Shown here: positions 16,618-24,415 of the stretch, in pieces | How positions within the stretch are numbered: position 1 is the first letter of the stretch | How the letters are laid out: each line of letters starts with the position of its first letter | Assembly (NCBI RefSeq): GCF_015710975.1 | Contig: NZ_CP049783.1 | Span: 248,001 to 312,000, forward strand | Direction of reading: 5' to 3' | Source: Paenibacillus polymyxa | Lineage (GTDB): Bacteria > Bacillota > Bacilli > Paenibacillales > Paenibacillaceae | Length of the DNA stretch: 64,000 nucleotides | Notes under the pieces: model-generated | Seen by the model: the letters and a program-made list of their open reading frames with translations, nothing else | What the model was told of the DNA's origin: nothing | The model's database searches: none | Made by a program: the position numbers and the translations under genes

Positions 16618-17298
16618 TTATGACTTCCATTTAGAAAACAATTGACTGGCACGCTGGGCAAACTCCTCCAGGTTGATGCTGGAGTTGTCCAGCTTGTAAT
16701 ACCATTTTTTGATCGTATCCAAAATCCATGAAGGAACCTTAACCTCGGAGAAACCGGAATAGAACGTATGATACGCCCACACCAAATGCTCCCAACGCTT
16801 GTCATCGCCTTCTTTTACATATTCAGATACGTCTAATACCTTGGCGCGTCCGTCTTGCATGAGTACATTCTTGAGATGAATATCACGGGGATTCAGTCCC
16901 CTGGACCGAACAAATTCCCTCGCCTTTTCCACGTCCAAAATGACCTGCTCCGGCACCGGAATTCCTTGCAGCAGGCAATCTAGCAACGTAACACCAGATT
17001 CGTAACTAATGACAATATACTTATCGCCTTTTCCGTAATAATGAGGAAAAAAATCAGACCCTTGCAAACGCTCATATACATCGGCTTCTGCATCTTTTTT
17101 TTCGATCGCCATGTCTGAATACACCTTGAACGCGTAGCCTGGCAACGTATCGAGTGTAAATACAGCCGCATCTGTCCCAATGCCAATACAGCGTACGCCT
17201 TGGGTGGCTGTTTTAATGGTAACTGGGTCATTATCCTCCGTACTATATACGGTCACTTGACTTATGATGTCGTCTGCCTGCCTCCATGGTTCTACCAT
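16618..17298 (-). CDS. Small protein kinase-like protein (YrzF-like)
   Basis: A compact kinase-fold protein of 226 residues. Features seen: a Lys in YAFKVYSD that could bind ATP, a hinge-like KYIVISYESG, the catalytic loop GLNPRDIHLKNVLM (Asp and Asn of the HxDxxxxN type, with RD in place of HRD), and LDVSEYV where DFG would be. The pattern resembles B. subtilis YrzF and RIO/bud32-like minimal kinases. I chose ATG 17298 (MVEPW), with AAGGAGG 9 bases upstream; the frame is open 12 codons earlier. Whether it is active on proteins is unknown. Confidence 0.75.
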   Translation of the reverse strand: MVEPWRQADDIISQVTVYSTEDNDPVTIKTATQGVRCIGIGTDAAVFTLDTLPGYAFKVYSDMAIEKKDAEADVYERLQGSDFFPHYYGKGDKYIVISYESGVTLLDCLLQGIPVPEQVILDVEKAREFVRSRGLNPRDIHLKNVLMQDGRAKVLDVSEYVKEGDDKRWEHLVWAYHTFYSGFSEVKVPSWILDTIKKWYYKLDNSSINLEEFAQRASQLFSKWKS

Positions 17299-17435
17299 GC
17301 GCGGGTCCCTCCTTCTCTGTTCTACCCATTTCAAATGAAGTTAGATTTATAACAGATAAATAGTATTACGGACCAGCTTTTGAAATAGCTTCAAAATAGG
17401 TTAGATTCTTTTGGATAACACGATATGTACCGTGT

Positions 17436-18167
17436 CTAACGTGCGTCTGGCAGGAGCAGCTTTCTTAACTCTGTGTAACTTGCCGCGGTTTTATAAGCCC
17501 CCGACACATCAGATTCCGGGAAAGCGTTCCTGTGATTGAACCAAATGACCTGCCAATTTGCAGCTATAGCTCCCGCCACATCATTACGCCAGGAATCCCC
17601 AATGTAGCAGCAATGCTCTGCTAAAGTTCCTGTCCGTTCGTTCACTATTTCGAAAATGCGCGGATCAGGTTTAGCATAACCAACGGTCCCAGACACAAAA
17701 ATATGCTCTGCTGCAACATGATTTTCCAGTGTCATGGCTTTAATTTTGCTCATCTGGTGTTCTTCAAGACCGTTCGTAATTAAACCAACCACATAGCCAG
17801 CCGAGCTCAATTCATCAATTAACGAAGTAGCCCCCTCAAAAGACTCAATTCGGTACTGACGATCCAAGTATTCTTGTTGGACATGCACTGCCTGCTCACG
17901 GGTAATATCTACCCCGAATTCTTGTAGAGCCAGAATAAAACGACCTTCCCTCATCTCATCCAGTTCTTCCTGCCCTGCTTTCCCCTCCAATAGTCCTCCT
18001 TTAGCCGATAGTAAATCGCTGTAATAGCGAATACGGTGGTAGACTTCCTCATATGGAAAACGCTCACTTAATCCTAATACTGTACGTAATGCATCACGTG
18101 TAGGGTGCAGATGATCGTACATCGTATCATCTACATCAAAAAAAACAGCCTTCTTTTGCAAGTTCAT
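17436..18167 (-). CDS. HAD family hydrolase
   Basis: A haloacid dehalogenase-type phosphatase. Motif I is VFFDVDDTMYD, motif II is LITNG, motif III is a Lys in YAKPDPRIFEI, and motif IV is YIGDSWRNDVAGA. The two Asp of motif I are the nucleophile and acid/base. The cap domain lies between residues about 15 and 90, as in subfamily IA (YfnB-like). I chose ATG 18167 (MNLQKKAVFF), where the Shine-Dalgarno sequence is weak (AAGTGG). The substrate is not known. Confidence 0.88.
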   Translation of the reverse strand: MNLQKKAVFFDVDDTMYDHLHPTRDALRTVLGLSERFPYEEVYHRIRYYSDLLSAKGGLLEGKAGQEELDEMREGRFILALQEFGVDITREQAVHVQQEYLDRQYRIESFEGATSLIDELSSAGYVVGLITNGLEEHQMSKIKAMTLENHVAAEHIFVSGTVGYAKPDPRIFEIVNERTGTLAEHCCYIGDSWRNDVAGAIAANWQVIWFNHRNAFPESDVSGAYKTAASYTELRKLLLPDAR

Positions 18168-18449
18168 ATGCCCACTTCTTTCTGTTAAATCTTTGGATGA
18201 CACTTCTCTATACCTTGTCCTGATATTATACCCGTTGACCTATTACGTTGCACCCTGACCTACCCAGCCCGTATCTGTCATTCACCCTTCTCAGATAATA
18301 ACATACACTGAAAAGACTGCATTTTGGCAAACTCACTTTACTTCACTACTGCGCTAACATAGGCATCTTGTCCTAATTTGAACGAAAGCGTTTTATTTTG
18401 ATAGCACACGGGTAAAAGGTCACATTTTTGAAAATATTCGTCATACAGG
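18168..18449. other. Intergenic region between divergent genes
   Basis: About 280 bases with no ORF of note. It holds a partial cre-like sequence (18383-18396, CGAAAGCGTTTTAT, two mismatches to the consensus). The promoter of the HAD gene should lie near 18200, but no clear boxes are seen. Confidence 0.35.
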
Positions 18450-18466
18450 TTTACATTTCGTGTAAA
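18450..18466. promoter_or_regulatory. Perfect inverted repeat, possible operator
   Basis: TTTACA, 5 bases, TGTAAA: a perfect palindrome about 60 bases upstream of the start at 18528. TTTACA could also serve as a -35 box. The position suggests a repressor or activator site for the gene at 18528. Confidence 0.4.
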
Positions 18467-18527
18467 ATCACGTACCTTTTAGGGATGAACGCTTTACAGA
18501 TGTACTTGGATAAGGGAGGTATACACA

Positions 18528-19385
18528 ATGGATTCCGGTTCTAACCTAGCCTATGGATCAGCCACACCTTTGATTGAGGCACTTATAGAGTTTGAACAGG
18601 AGCTTGAAGCGAACCGGCATTCTCTGAGTTTTGATTTGGGATTGATTATGGAACAAGGCCGCGCTCCGCGATATATGGCTACACCGCCTGATGTTATTCC
18701 TTTTGCCCACGCTGGAGTGGACGGGATACATTATGGCTTTTTAACCGATTTTGGTCTTGAAAAGGACCTTTCACAGGCTCCGATTGTATGCGTCTCTCCC
18801 GTCGATTGGACAGGGGTATGGGTGGTTGCCCGCCATTTGCAGGATTTTTTAAGTGTTGTTTATACAGAAAACAGTTCATTAAAACGATACTATGCCAGTG
18901 GAGCAGACTATTCTGGACATGCTGGTCAGCGTCCTCCGCAGGCTGTGGATGAACGTACCGCGTTTGTACGCAAATGCTTTCGGGAGCGCTTTGGCATTCT
19001 GCCGATTCAAGATATGGCCGCCTACATCGACAGCTTGCGAACAGAGCGTAAGCAAAATGAAGTTGCTCCTACACTGAATGGCTTGGGTATTCAGGCACCT
19101 TCTTCTTTAAAGCGTAGCTCTTCTATTGAGAGCGACTTCTTGAACGTAACGGAGCCATTCCTTTGGGAACAACAAGGTGAAGCTGTACGTGATTTGTTCC
19201 GCAGCGGTTCGCGTGAAGCCAGACTAGCTTTTATTCGGGATGCTCAGACACGGCATCTGTTCACCCATTCAGCCCTTCGAGCTTTTGTAACAGGACAGCT
19301 TAGGCTGATGGGCTTGTCTGAGGCCGCAACATACCTAGAGGAGTCCTACTATACCGTTATTCCCGATACGATAGAATCTCGATAA
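18528..19385 (+). CDS. Hypothetical protein, 285 aa, weakly SUKH-like
   Basis: I do not firmly recognise this protein. The first half resembles the SMI1/KNR4 (SUKH) fold in its pattern: TPPDVIPFAHAGVDGIHYGFLTDFG, then PIVCVSPVDWTGVWVVARHLQDFL, comparable to the conserved PxxxxPF...G...WF/L rows of that family. The second half is helical and charged (EAVRDLFRSGSREARLAFIRDAQ). There is no signal peptide or membrane helix. A GGGAGG site precedes the ATG. It stands alone between a divergent HAD gene and a terminator, with a palindromic operator-like site upstream. Confidence 0.6.
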   Translation: MDSGSNLAYGSATPLIEALIEFEQELEANRHSLSFDLGLIMEQGRAPRYMATPPDVIPFAHAGVDGIHYGFLTDFGLEKDLSQAPIVCVSPVDWTGVWVVARHLQDFLSVVYTENSSLKRYYASGADYSGHAGQRPPQAVDERTAFVRKCFRERFGILPIQDMAAYIDSLRTERKQNEVAPTLNGLGIQAPSSLKRSSSIESDFLNVTEPFLWEQQGEAVRDLFRSGSREARLAFIRDAQTRHLFTHSALRAFVTGQLRLMGLSEAATYLEESYYTVIPDTIESR

Positions 19386-19409
19386 ACTCCATAGATTCCC
19401 CCAATTTAA

Positions 19410-19433
19410 CCGCCTCTGAAAAGGCGGCTTTTT
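19410..19433 (+). terminator. Terminator after the 285-residue gene
   Basis: CCGCCT and AGGCGG form the stem around CTGAAA, followed by CTTTTTG. Confidence 0.75.
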
Positions 19434-19494
19434 GTGCTACAATAAATGAAAACAACAGGGTCGAACGACCTGGGGCGCATGAAAGAGAGCGAGC

Positions 19495-20250
19495 ATGAAT
19501 AATCATTCCTATCCTACTCCTGAAATCGTTGAGGTTTGTCTGCTAGCAGGCAAACTGATGATGCAAAATGGAGCCGAGACCTATCGTGTTGAAGACACGA
19601 TGTCCCGCATTGCTTCAGCCTATGGCATATCCCAGTCCCATAGCTATGTAACACCCACTGGAATTTTTTTTGCCATTAATGATTCGGAACCTGCCAAGCT
19701 AATCCGGATCGTAGAGCGGACTACAGATTTGCACAAGGTGACCGAGGTGAACTCCATTTCACGTAAAATCAGCGCAGGCACTTTGTCTCCCAGCGCAGCC
19801 GTAAAAGAGCTTTCGGAAATTGAACGTGGTCCCCTCCGCTATTCCAATCGTGTACAACTGATCGCTGCAGCGTTGGCCAGCGGTTGCTTTATGATCATGT
19901 TTGGTGGAGTGTGGCGAGATTTCCCCGGAGCTGTGTTGTGCGGCGGTATCGGATTTGCAGCCTTACAATATTTCCACAGGCTCGTTAAGGTTAAGTTTTT
20001 CTCAGAATTTTCTGCATCTTTTCTAATCGGCTTGCTGGCGGCTCTGTTAGTGATCGTCGGCGGGGGTCAGATGATGGATAAAATTATCATTGGCTCCGTT
20101 ATGCCACTGGTGCCGGGCTTGTTAATTACAAATGCTCTTCGGGATTTAATGTCCGGGCACCTAGTCTCAGGGCTTTCCAAAGGTGCAGATGCTTGCTTGA
20201 CGTCTTTCGCCATTGGTGCTGGTGTTGCAGTTATCATTTCTTATATGTAA
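19495..20250 (+). CDS. Threonine/serine exporter, ThrE N-terminal-domain subunit (YjjP-like)
   Basis: First half of a split ThrE-type exporter. The N-terminal cytoplasmic part (residues 1-115, with LMMQNGAETYRVEDTM, THVTPTGIF-like YVTPTGIFFAI and VNSISRKI) is conserved in YjjP/ThrE, followed by about five membrane helices (SGCFMIMFGG, SFLIGLLAALLVIVGGG, GSVMPLVPGLLITNALRDLMSG). The PLVPG motif is typical. The second half, the YjjB-type subunit, starts 20 bases downstream, so the two form one operon. The pair probably exports threonine and serine or a similar metabolite such as succinate. Confidence 0.9.
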   Translation: MNNHSYPTPEIVEVCLLAGKLMMQNGAETYRVEDTMSRIASAYGISQSHSYVTPTGIFFAINDSEPAKLIRIVERTTDLHKVTEVNSISRKISAGTLSPSAAVKELSEIERGPLRYSNRVQLIAAALASGCFMIMFGGVWRDFPGAVLCGGIGFAALQYFHRLVKVKFFSEFSASFLIGLLAALLVIVGGGQMMDKIIIGSVMPLVPGLLITNALRDLMSGHLVSGLSKGADACLTSFAIGAGVAVIISYM

Positions 20251-20270
20251 TTTGGAGGAGATTCAAGCTT

Positions 20271-20705
20271 ATGCTTGCACAATTATTCACAAGCTTTATT
20301 GCCACCGCTGCTTTCGGTATACTGTTCCACGCTCCTCGGCGTTCGCTGCTGCAATGTGGTTTTGTCGGTATGCTGGGCTGGCTTGTCTATTATTCAACCA
20401 CGGATAGCATGGGACCTGTGAGCGCCAGCCTTTTAGCCACGATCCTTATCGGCATCGTCAGTCAAGGTTTTGCTAGACTGTACAAAATGCCTGTGATTAT
20501 TTTCAGCGTGGCAGGCATGATTCCCTTGGTGCCAGGAGGAATGGCTTATAATGCCATGCGCCAGTTCGTACAACATAATTATCCTCAGGCACTGGAGCTA
20601 GCCATGAGCACACTCATGATCGCCGGGGCAATAGCAGTCGGTTTGGTGATCTCTGAGGTGCTTAATCAAATCTTTCACAACGTACGTTTTAAACCTCAGC
20701 GTTAA
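20271..20705 (+). CDS. Threonine/serine exporter, ThrE_2 subunit (YjjB-like)
   Basis: Second half of the split ThrE exporter: 144 residues, almost all in four or five membrane helices, with the motif SVAGMIPLVPGGMAYNAMR that mirrors the PLVPG motif of the upstream subunit. ATG 20271 is set by GGAGGAG 10 bases upstream. The frame is open further upstream, but only inside the first subunit. Needs its partner for function, by analogy with YjjP-YjjB. Confidence 0.9.
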   Translation: MLAQLFTSFIATAAFGILFHAPRRSLLQCGFVGMLGWLVYYSTTDSMGPVSASLLATILIGIVSQGFARLYKMPVIIFSVAGMIPLVPGGMAYNAMRQFVQHNYPQALELAMSTLMIAGAIAVGLVISEVLNQIFHNVRFKPQR

Positions 20706-20726
20706 AAACGAAGAAATAACAAAGTA

Positions 20727-20791
20727 AAAAAGGCTGCTCCCAAAATCGCCACACTGACAGTGTATGAGACGATGGTGGGGACAGCCTTTTT
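20727..20791. terminator. Bidirectional terminator
   Basis: AAAAAGGCTG and CAGCCTTTTT with further pairing (CTCCC/GGGG) around a 40-base loop. Separates the exporter operon from the converging GNAT gene. Confidence 0.75.
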
Positions 20792-20804
20792 GTGTAGCTC
20801 AATA

Positions 20805-21314
20805 TTAATCTACTCGCTTACCTAATATAGCCAGATCTCGCTCTATGCTGTCCAGCACGGCAACACGTGGATAGTATCCCCACTGCTCAAAGCCAAACTT
20901 CCGCAGCAGCGCAATACTCGGTTCATTATGACCAAATACAAACCCCAACAACGTTGTAATTCCTAGTCTAGGACATTCATTTAGCAAATGCTGTACCAGA
21001 CGGCTTCCAGTGCCGGTTCCACGAGAATCCTCATGGACATAAATGCTAATTTCTGCTGTACCGTTATAAGCTGGACGGCCATAAAAGGACTGAAGGCTGG
21101 CCCATCCGGCAATGTTCCCCTTTTGTCTTAGTACCCACAAAGGGCGGTGGTTTTCCTGATGAGCTTCAAACCATGGAATGCGGCTCTCCACTGTCACAGG
21201 CTCCAGGTCTGCCGTGACCATTCGTCCTGCAATCGTAGAATTATAAATATCCACAATATCGGGAAGATCCTCCCTGCATGCAATTTCAATGGAAAAAGAT
21301 TGGTCCTTGTTCAT
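20805..21314 (-). CDS. GNAT N-acetyltransferase, phosphinothricin acetyltransferase-like
   Basis: A 169-residue acetyltransferase of the PAT/YwnH group. It has the group's N-terminal pattern ([25 protein letters not shown], then WFEAH), the acetyl-CoA loop [19 protein letters not shown], and the [28 protein letters not shown] end typical of enzymes acting on phosphinothricin or methionine sulfoximine/sulfone. The true substrate is not known. It is a single gene facing the MBL hydrolase across a shared promoter region. Confidence 0.87.
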   Translation of the reverse strand: MNKDQSFSIEIACREDLPDIVDIYNSTIAGRMVTADLEPVTVESRIPWFEAHQENHRPLWVLRQKGNIAGWASLQSFYGRPAYNGTAEISIYVHEDSRGTGTGSRLVQHLLNECPRLGITTLLGFVFGHNEPSIALLRKFGFEQWGYYPRVAVLDSIERDLAILGKRVD

Positions 21315-21390
21315 TATCGTATCTGCCCCCCTATTGTGGTGATTTATTTATTGTACAGGACAAGCGCTGGAACAGCCATATCGAGTTGTT

Positions 21391-21420
21391 TTGCGGATTA
21401 ACCCCAAAGGGTCTTATAAT
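21391..21420 (+). promoter_or_regulatory. Candidate sigma-A promoter of the MBL hydrolase
   Basis: TTGCGG (21391-21396), 18 bases, then a perfect TATAAT (21415-21420). Transcription would start near 21427. Confidence 0.6.
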
Positions 21421-21514
21421 AGAATTTGAAGATAAGCCAGCACTGCATTAACCAATTTAACAACATGAGACGGGAGGTATGCTTCGGAGTCAAAGGAATC
21501 CGAAGCAGCTTAAT

Positions 21515-22243
21515 ATGAATATTGGAACTCAAATTTTGATTTTGGAAGTGTCTATGGGACCTTTTTTTGGACACTCGATCATTCATCCTGTACTACTCAA
21601 GGACGAGGATGGACTTACACTGATAGACTCGGGCATGCTCGGCCAATTGGAGCCTCTGCGCAAAGCTATTTCAGATGTGGGTGAGGATATAAGCCGTCTG
21701 AAAAGAATTATTATAACGCATCAGGATATTGACCATATCGGAAATGTTCAAGCACTGCTGGACTTGCTACCGAACACTGCCCTGCTGGCCCATAAGGATG
21801 ACATTCCATATATGACAGGAGAACGACCATTTATAAAGCTGACGCCGGAACGCATCAATCTGATGGAGCCTGCACTCAAGCAACAAGCAGAGGATATGAT
21901 TCGCCGCCTGCCAGATTTGCGCTTTGCTCATATGCTTGAGGACGGTGAACATCTGCCTTATGGTGGAGGCATACAGATTATTCATACACCTGGTCACACG
22001 CCCGGACATATCAGCTTGTATGTGCCTGCACACAAGCTGCTGTTGGCAGCAGATGAACTGCGTGTAGTCGAGGGTGAGCTGGTCGGTCCCGCTGAGTCGG
22101 CTACGCCGGATATGCCGTTGGCTCTGAAGAGCCTTGATAAACTGACCGTATTGGATGTAGATAAGGTACTCTGCTACCATGGTGGTTACTATGATCAGAA
22201 TGTGCAGGCACATCTGCAAGCATTAAGTCAGTCAAGAGAATAA
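21515..22243 (+). CDS. Metallo-beta-lactamase fold hydrolase
   Basis: An MBL-fold metal hydrolase. The metal-binding motif is IITHQDIDHIGN (H-x-D-x-D-H type), with further ligands in HTPGHTPGHISLY, the Asp of LLLAADE and the late His of CYHGGYY. Members act as lactonases, thioesterases or glyoxalase II-like enzymes; the substrate here is unknown. The start is uncertain: the good GGGAGG site is only one base before ATG 21479, while ATG 21515 (MNIGTQILILE) fits the family's N-terminus but has only a distant AAAGGA. Confidence 0.85.
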   Translation: MNIGTQILILEVSMGPFFGHSIIHPVLLKDEDGLTLIDSGMLGQLEPLRKAISDVGEDISRLKRIIITHQDIDHIGNVQALLDLLPNTALLAHKDDIPYMTGERPFIKLTPERINLMEPALKQQAEDMIRRLPDLRFAHMLEDGEHLPYGGGIQIIHTPGHTPGHISLYVPAHKLLLAADELRVVEGELVGPAESATPDMPLALKSLDKLTVLDVDKVLCYHGGYYDQNVQAHLQALSQSRE

Positions 22244-22307
22244 GCCATATAAATTATGATGTAATAAGAGCTATAATGAATAAATGGACAGAAAGGAATG
22301 AGACTCT

Positions 22308-23396
22308 ATGAATGATAAAATGACCAGATTGTATGATGAACTGAAGTCACAAGCTTGGGATGGCCTACTTGTGACCGATCCCAAACATATTTACTACCTG
22401 ACAGGCTTCGCCAGTGATCCGCACGAGCGTTTTCTAGGGCTCGTGCTGCTTCGTGACCAAGAACCAGAACTAATTGTACCAGCCCTGGACGCAGAAGCTG
22501 CCCAAGCTGCTTCCTCGGTGACGCGTATATCCACCCACACCGATACGGACAATCCGTATGATCTGTTACGCCAACGCACAGGTACCGGAGTGAAAGCATT
22601 CGCACTGGAAAAGGAACACGTCTCCGTCCTCCGTTACGAACAACTACATACTGCCATTGGCGCTGCTCAATATGTTGACTTGGGTCCGGTGCTTCAAGAC
22701 ATGCGCGTGAGAAAAACTCCTGAGGAAGTACAACGTCTGAAGCATGCAGCTCGTTTGGTGGAAGATGCTCTTCGTCACGGCCTAACCCATGTTCGCGAAG
22801 GGGTGACCGAAGTCGAGTTGGTAGCCGAAATCGAATACCAGATGAAAAAACTCGGTGCAGATGGTCCATCCTTTGACACTACAGTGTTGTCTGGACCCAA
22901 AACAGCCTTGCCACATGGTGTCCCAGGGACCCGCAAGCTGCAACACGGTGATCTGCTCATGTTTGATATGGGTGTATATTCCGATGGTTATGCTTCGGAT
23001 ATTACGCGCACTTTTGCCTTTGGCAAGCTGTCAACTGAGTTGGAAACGATATATAATACGGTTCTTCGCTCAAATGAAACCGGAATTGCCGCCATTCGCC
23101 CGGGAGTTTCCTGCGCATCCGTAGATCAGGCAGCACGAGCCGTTGTTGAAGCCGCTGGATATGGCCCTGCTTTTAACCATCGGGTTGGACATGGTCTTGG
23201 TATGAGTGTTCATGAATATCCATCTGTACACGGAGGCAATAACGATCTGCTTCATGAAGGGTTTGTGTTCACGATCGAACCCGGCATCTACGTACCAGGT
23301 CTGGGGGGGGTGCGGATTGAAGATGACGTTCTGGTCACCTCTGAGGGTGTTGAAGTGCTGACTTCCTTTCCGAAGGAACTGACCGTGCTGGGGTAA
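22308..23396 (+). CDS. pepQ: Xaa-Pro aminopeptidase/dipeptidase, M24 family
   Basis: Cuts X-Pro bonds at the N-terminus of peptides. A creatinase-like N-terminal domain (LLVTDPKHIYYLTGFASDPHER) is followed by the pita-bread catalytic domain with all metal ligands visible: FDMGVYSDGYASDITR (two Asp), VGHGLGMSVHEYP (His), IEPGIY (Glu) and GVRIEDDVLVT (Glu). The 362 residues are normal for the family. The ATG has AAAGGA upstream. A run of eight G at about 23303-23310 lies inside the conserved GLGGVRIED segment. PepQ versus YpdF-type specificity is not decided. Confidence 0.92.
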   Translation: MNDKMTRLYDELKSQAWDGLLVTDPKHIYYLTGFASDPHERFLGLVLLRDQEPELIVPALDAEAAQAASSVTRISTHTDTDNPYDLLRQRTGTGVKAFALEKEHVSVLRYEQLHTAIGAAQYVDLGPVLQDMRVRKTPEEVQRLKHAARLVEDALRHGLTHVREGVTEVELVAEIEYQMKKLGADGPSFDTTVLSGPKTALPHGVPGTRKLQHGDLLMFDMGVYSDGYASDITRTFAFGKLSTELETIYNTVLRSNETGIAAIRPGVSCASVDQAARAVVEAAGYGPAFNHRVGHGLGMSVHEYPSVHGGNNDLLHEGFVFTIEPGIYVPGLGGVRIEDDVLVTSEGVEVLTSFPKELTVLG

Positions 23397-23442
23397 TCTA
23401 TTGCTATTCTTTATATTGATATGTTAAAAGTACGAAAAAAAA

Positions 23443-23485
23443 GAGGGGCAACCCCAAGCCAATTAAGGCTTGAGGGTTTGCCCCT
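23443..23485. terminator. Terminator overlapping the 3' end of the queuosine transporter gene
   Basis: GAGGGGCAA (23443-23451) pairs with TTGCCCCTC (23477-23485), with further AAGCC/GGCTT pairing. On the minus strand it is followed by a run of eight T. The stem starts inside the last codons of the transporter gene (stop at 23463), so coding and terminator sequence are shared. It may also stop pepQ read-through from the other side. Confidence 0.8.
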
Positions 23486-24161
23486 CCTCTTCTATCAAAC
23501 GGAAATTACGTGCGATGTATAAAATCGGTGTACCTGCCGCAGTCAGTACAAATTTTAAGATGTAGGTGGTGAACAGCAGTTCGATCCATATCCCCCACGC
23601 ATAGCCGTAAAAGGCAATGCTACAGAAAATGAGGGTGTCTATAAACGAGCTGATCATCGTGCTGCCATTGCCGCGAATCCAGAGCTGATGACGCTCCGGG
23701 AAAAACTTGCGAATCCAGGCATATAGACGCACGTCCAGCAATTGACTGACCGCATAGGCTGTCAAGCTGGCAAGCGCAAGCCTTGGCAACAATCCGAAGA
23801 GCTGTTGCATCGGTGTCTGGGCAAAATCGGTTGCAGTAGGCTCAAATAACAGCACCATCTGCATCGTGATCGTCGTCATAATCAGAGTGAAAAAGCCAAA
23901 CCACACAGCTTTTCGCGCCTCTTTAGGCCCATATTTTTCATTTAGTAAATCGCTGGCCATATACATAGAAACATACATTGTATTTCCCAATGTCGTGGTA
24001 ATGCCGAGCAGATCAATGGTTTTGGTTACCTGAATATTGGCCAATACAGTAGCAACGCCAATCCAGGCGTATAGCCCTTTTTTACCAAACAACCGATAAC
24101 ATAGCAAAAAGAACATAAAATTGACGAGGACAAATGCTGCCCCCCATAACAGATTAAACAT
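23463..24161 (-). CDS. Queuosine precursor transporter (YhhQ/VUT family)
   Basis: A membrane protein of the YhhQ family (DUF165), importers of preQ0/preQ1 used to make queuosine in tRNA. Six or so membrane helices are evident, along with family motifs VATVLANIQVTKTIDLLGI, YMASDLLNEKYGPKEARKAVW, and the late FIDTLIFCSIAFYG segment. The ATG has AGGAGG 5 bases upstream, and that site is part of a preQ1-I riboswitch, which independently supports the substrate. The terminator at 23443-23485 overlaps the end of the gene. No other queuosine genes are nearby. Confidence 0.93.
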   Translation of the reverse strand: MFNLLWGAAFVLVNFMFFLLCYRLFGKKGLYAWIGVATVLANIQVTKTIDLLGITTTLGNTMYVSMYMASDLLNEKYGPKEARKAVWFGFFTLIMTTITMQMVLLFEPTATDFAQTPMQQLFGLLPRLALASLTAYAVSQLLDVRLYAWIRKFFPERHQLWIRGNGSTMISSFIDTLIFCSIAFYGYAWGIWIELLFTTYILKFVLTAAGTPILYIARNFRLIEEEGQTLKP

Positions 24162-24166
24162 GAAAT

Positions 24167-24205
24167 CCTCCTAGTTTTGATAGCGCGGGATGGTTGCGAA
24201 CCGCG
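24167..24205 (-). promoter_or_regulatory. preQ1-I riboswitch controlling translation of the transporter
   Basis: On the minus strand: P1 CGCGG (24201-24205) pairs with CCGCG (24184-24188) around a 12-base loop that starts TTCGCAACC, followed by an A-rich tail (TATCAAAACTA) running into AGGAGG. This matches the preQ1-I aptamer: 5-bp stem, 12-base loop, A-rich tail folding into a pseudoknot. The loop CC can pair with the GG of the ribosome binding site, so ligand binding should block translation of the YhhQ-type transporter. Confidence 0.85.
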
Positions 24206-24300
24206 GTTCATCCGAACAAGCCGGAAAAACATTATTTTAATGTATCATAGATTAGGATTTGTGAACAGCTATAATTTACACTGCCACCAGCCCAAAATAA

Positions 24301-24324
24301 AGAGCCGACCTTAGGGTCGGCTCT
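24301..24324 (-). terminator. Terminator of tcyP
   Basis: AGAGCCGACC, loop TTAG, GGTCGGCTCT: a perfect 10-bp stem followed on the minus strand by TTATTTT. Also shields the queuosine transporter leader from read-through. Confidence 0.9.
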
Positions 24325-24415
24325 GAGTATGGAGGTGCACACTGCATGTGTTACATATACATATGCGATAAATGCGATATGAGGCTGCAGTGTATACCAT
24401 TCGTCTATCTTTTAC

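Noticed and set aside
18383..18396. cre-like site upstream of the HAD gene
   Set aside because: Two mismatches, poor position, and no carbon-related gene; noted only in the intergenic entry.
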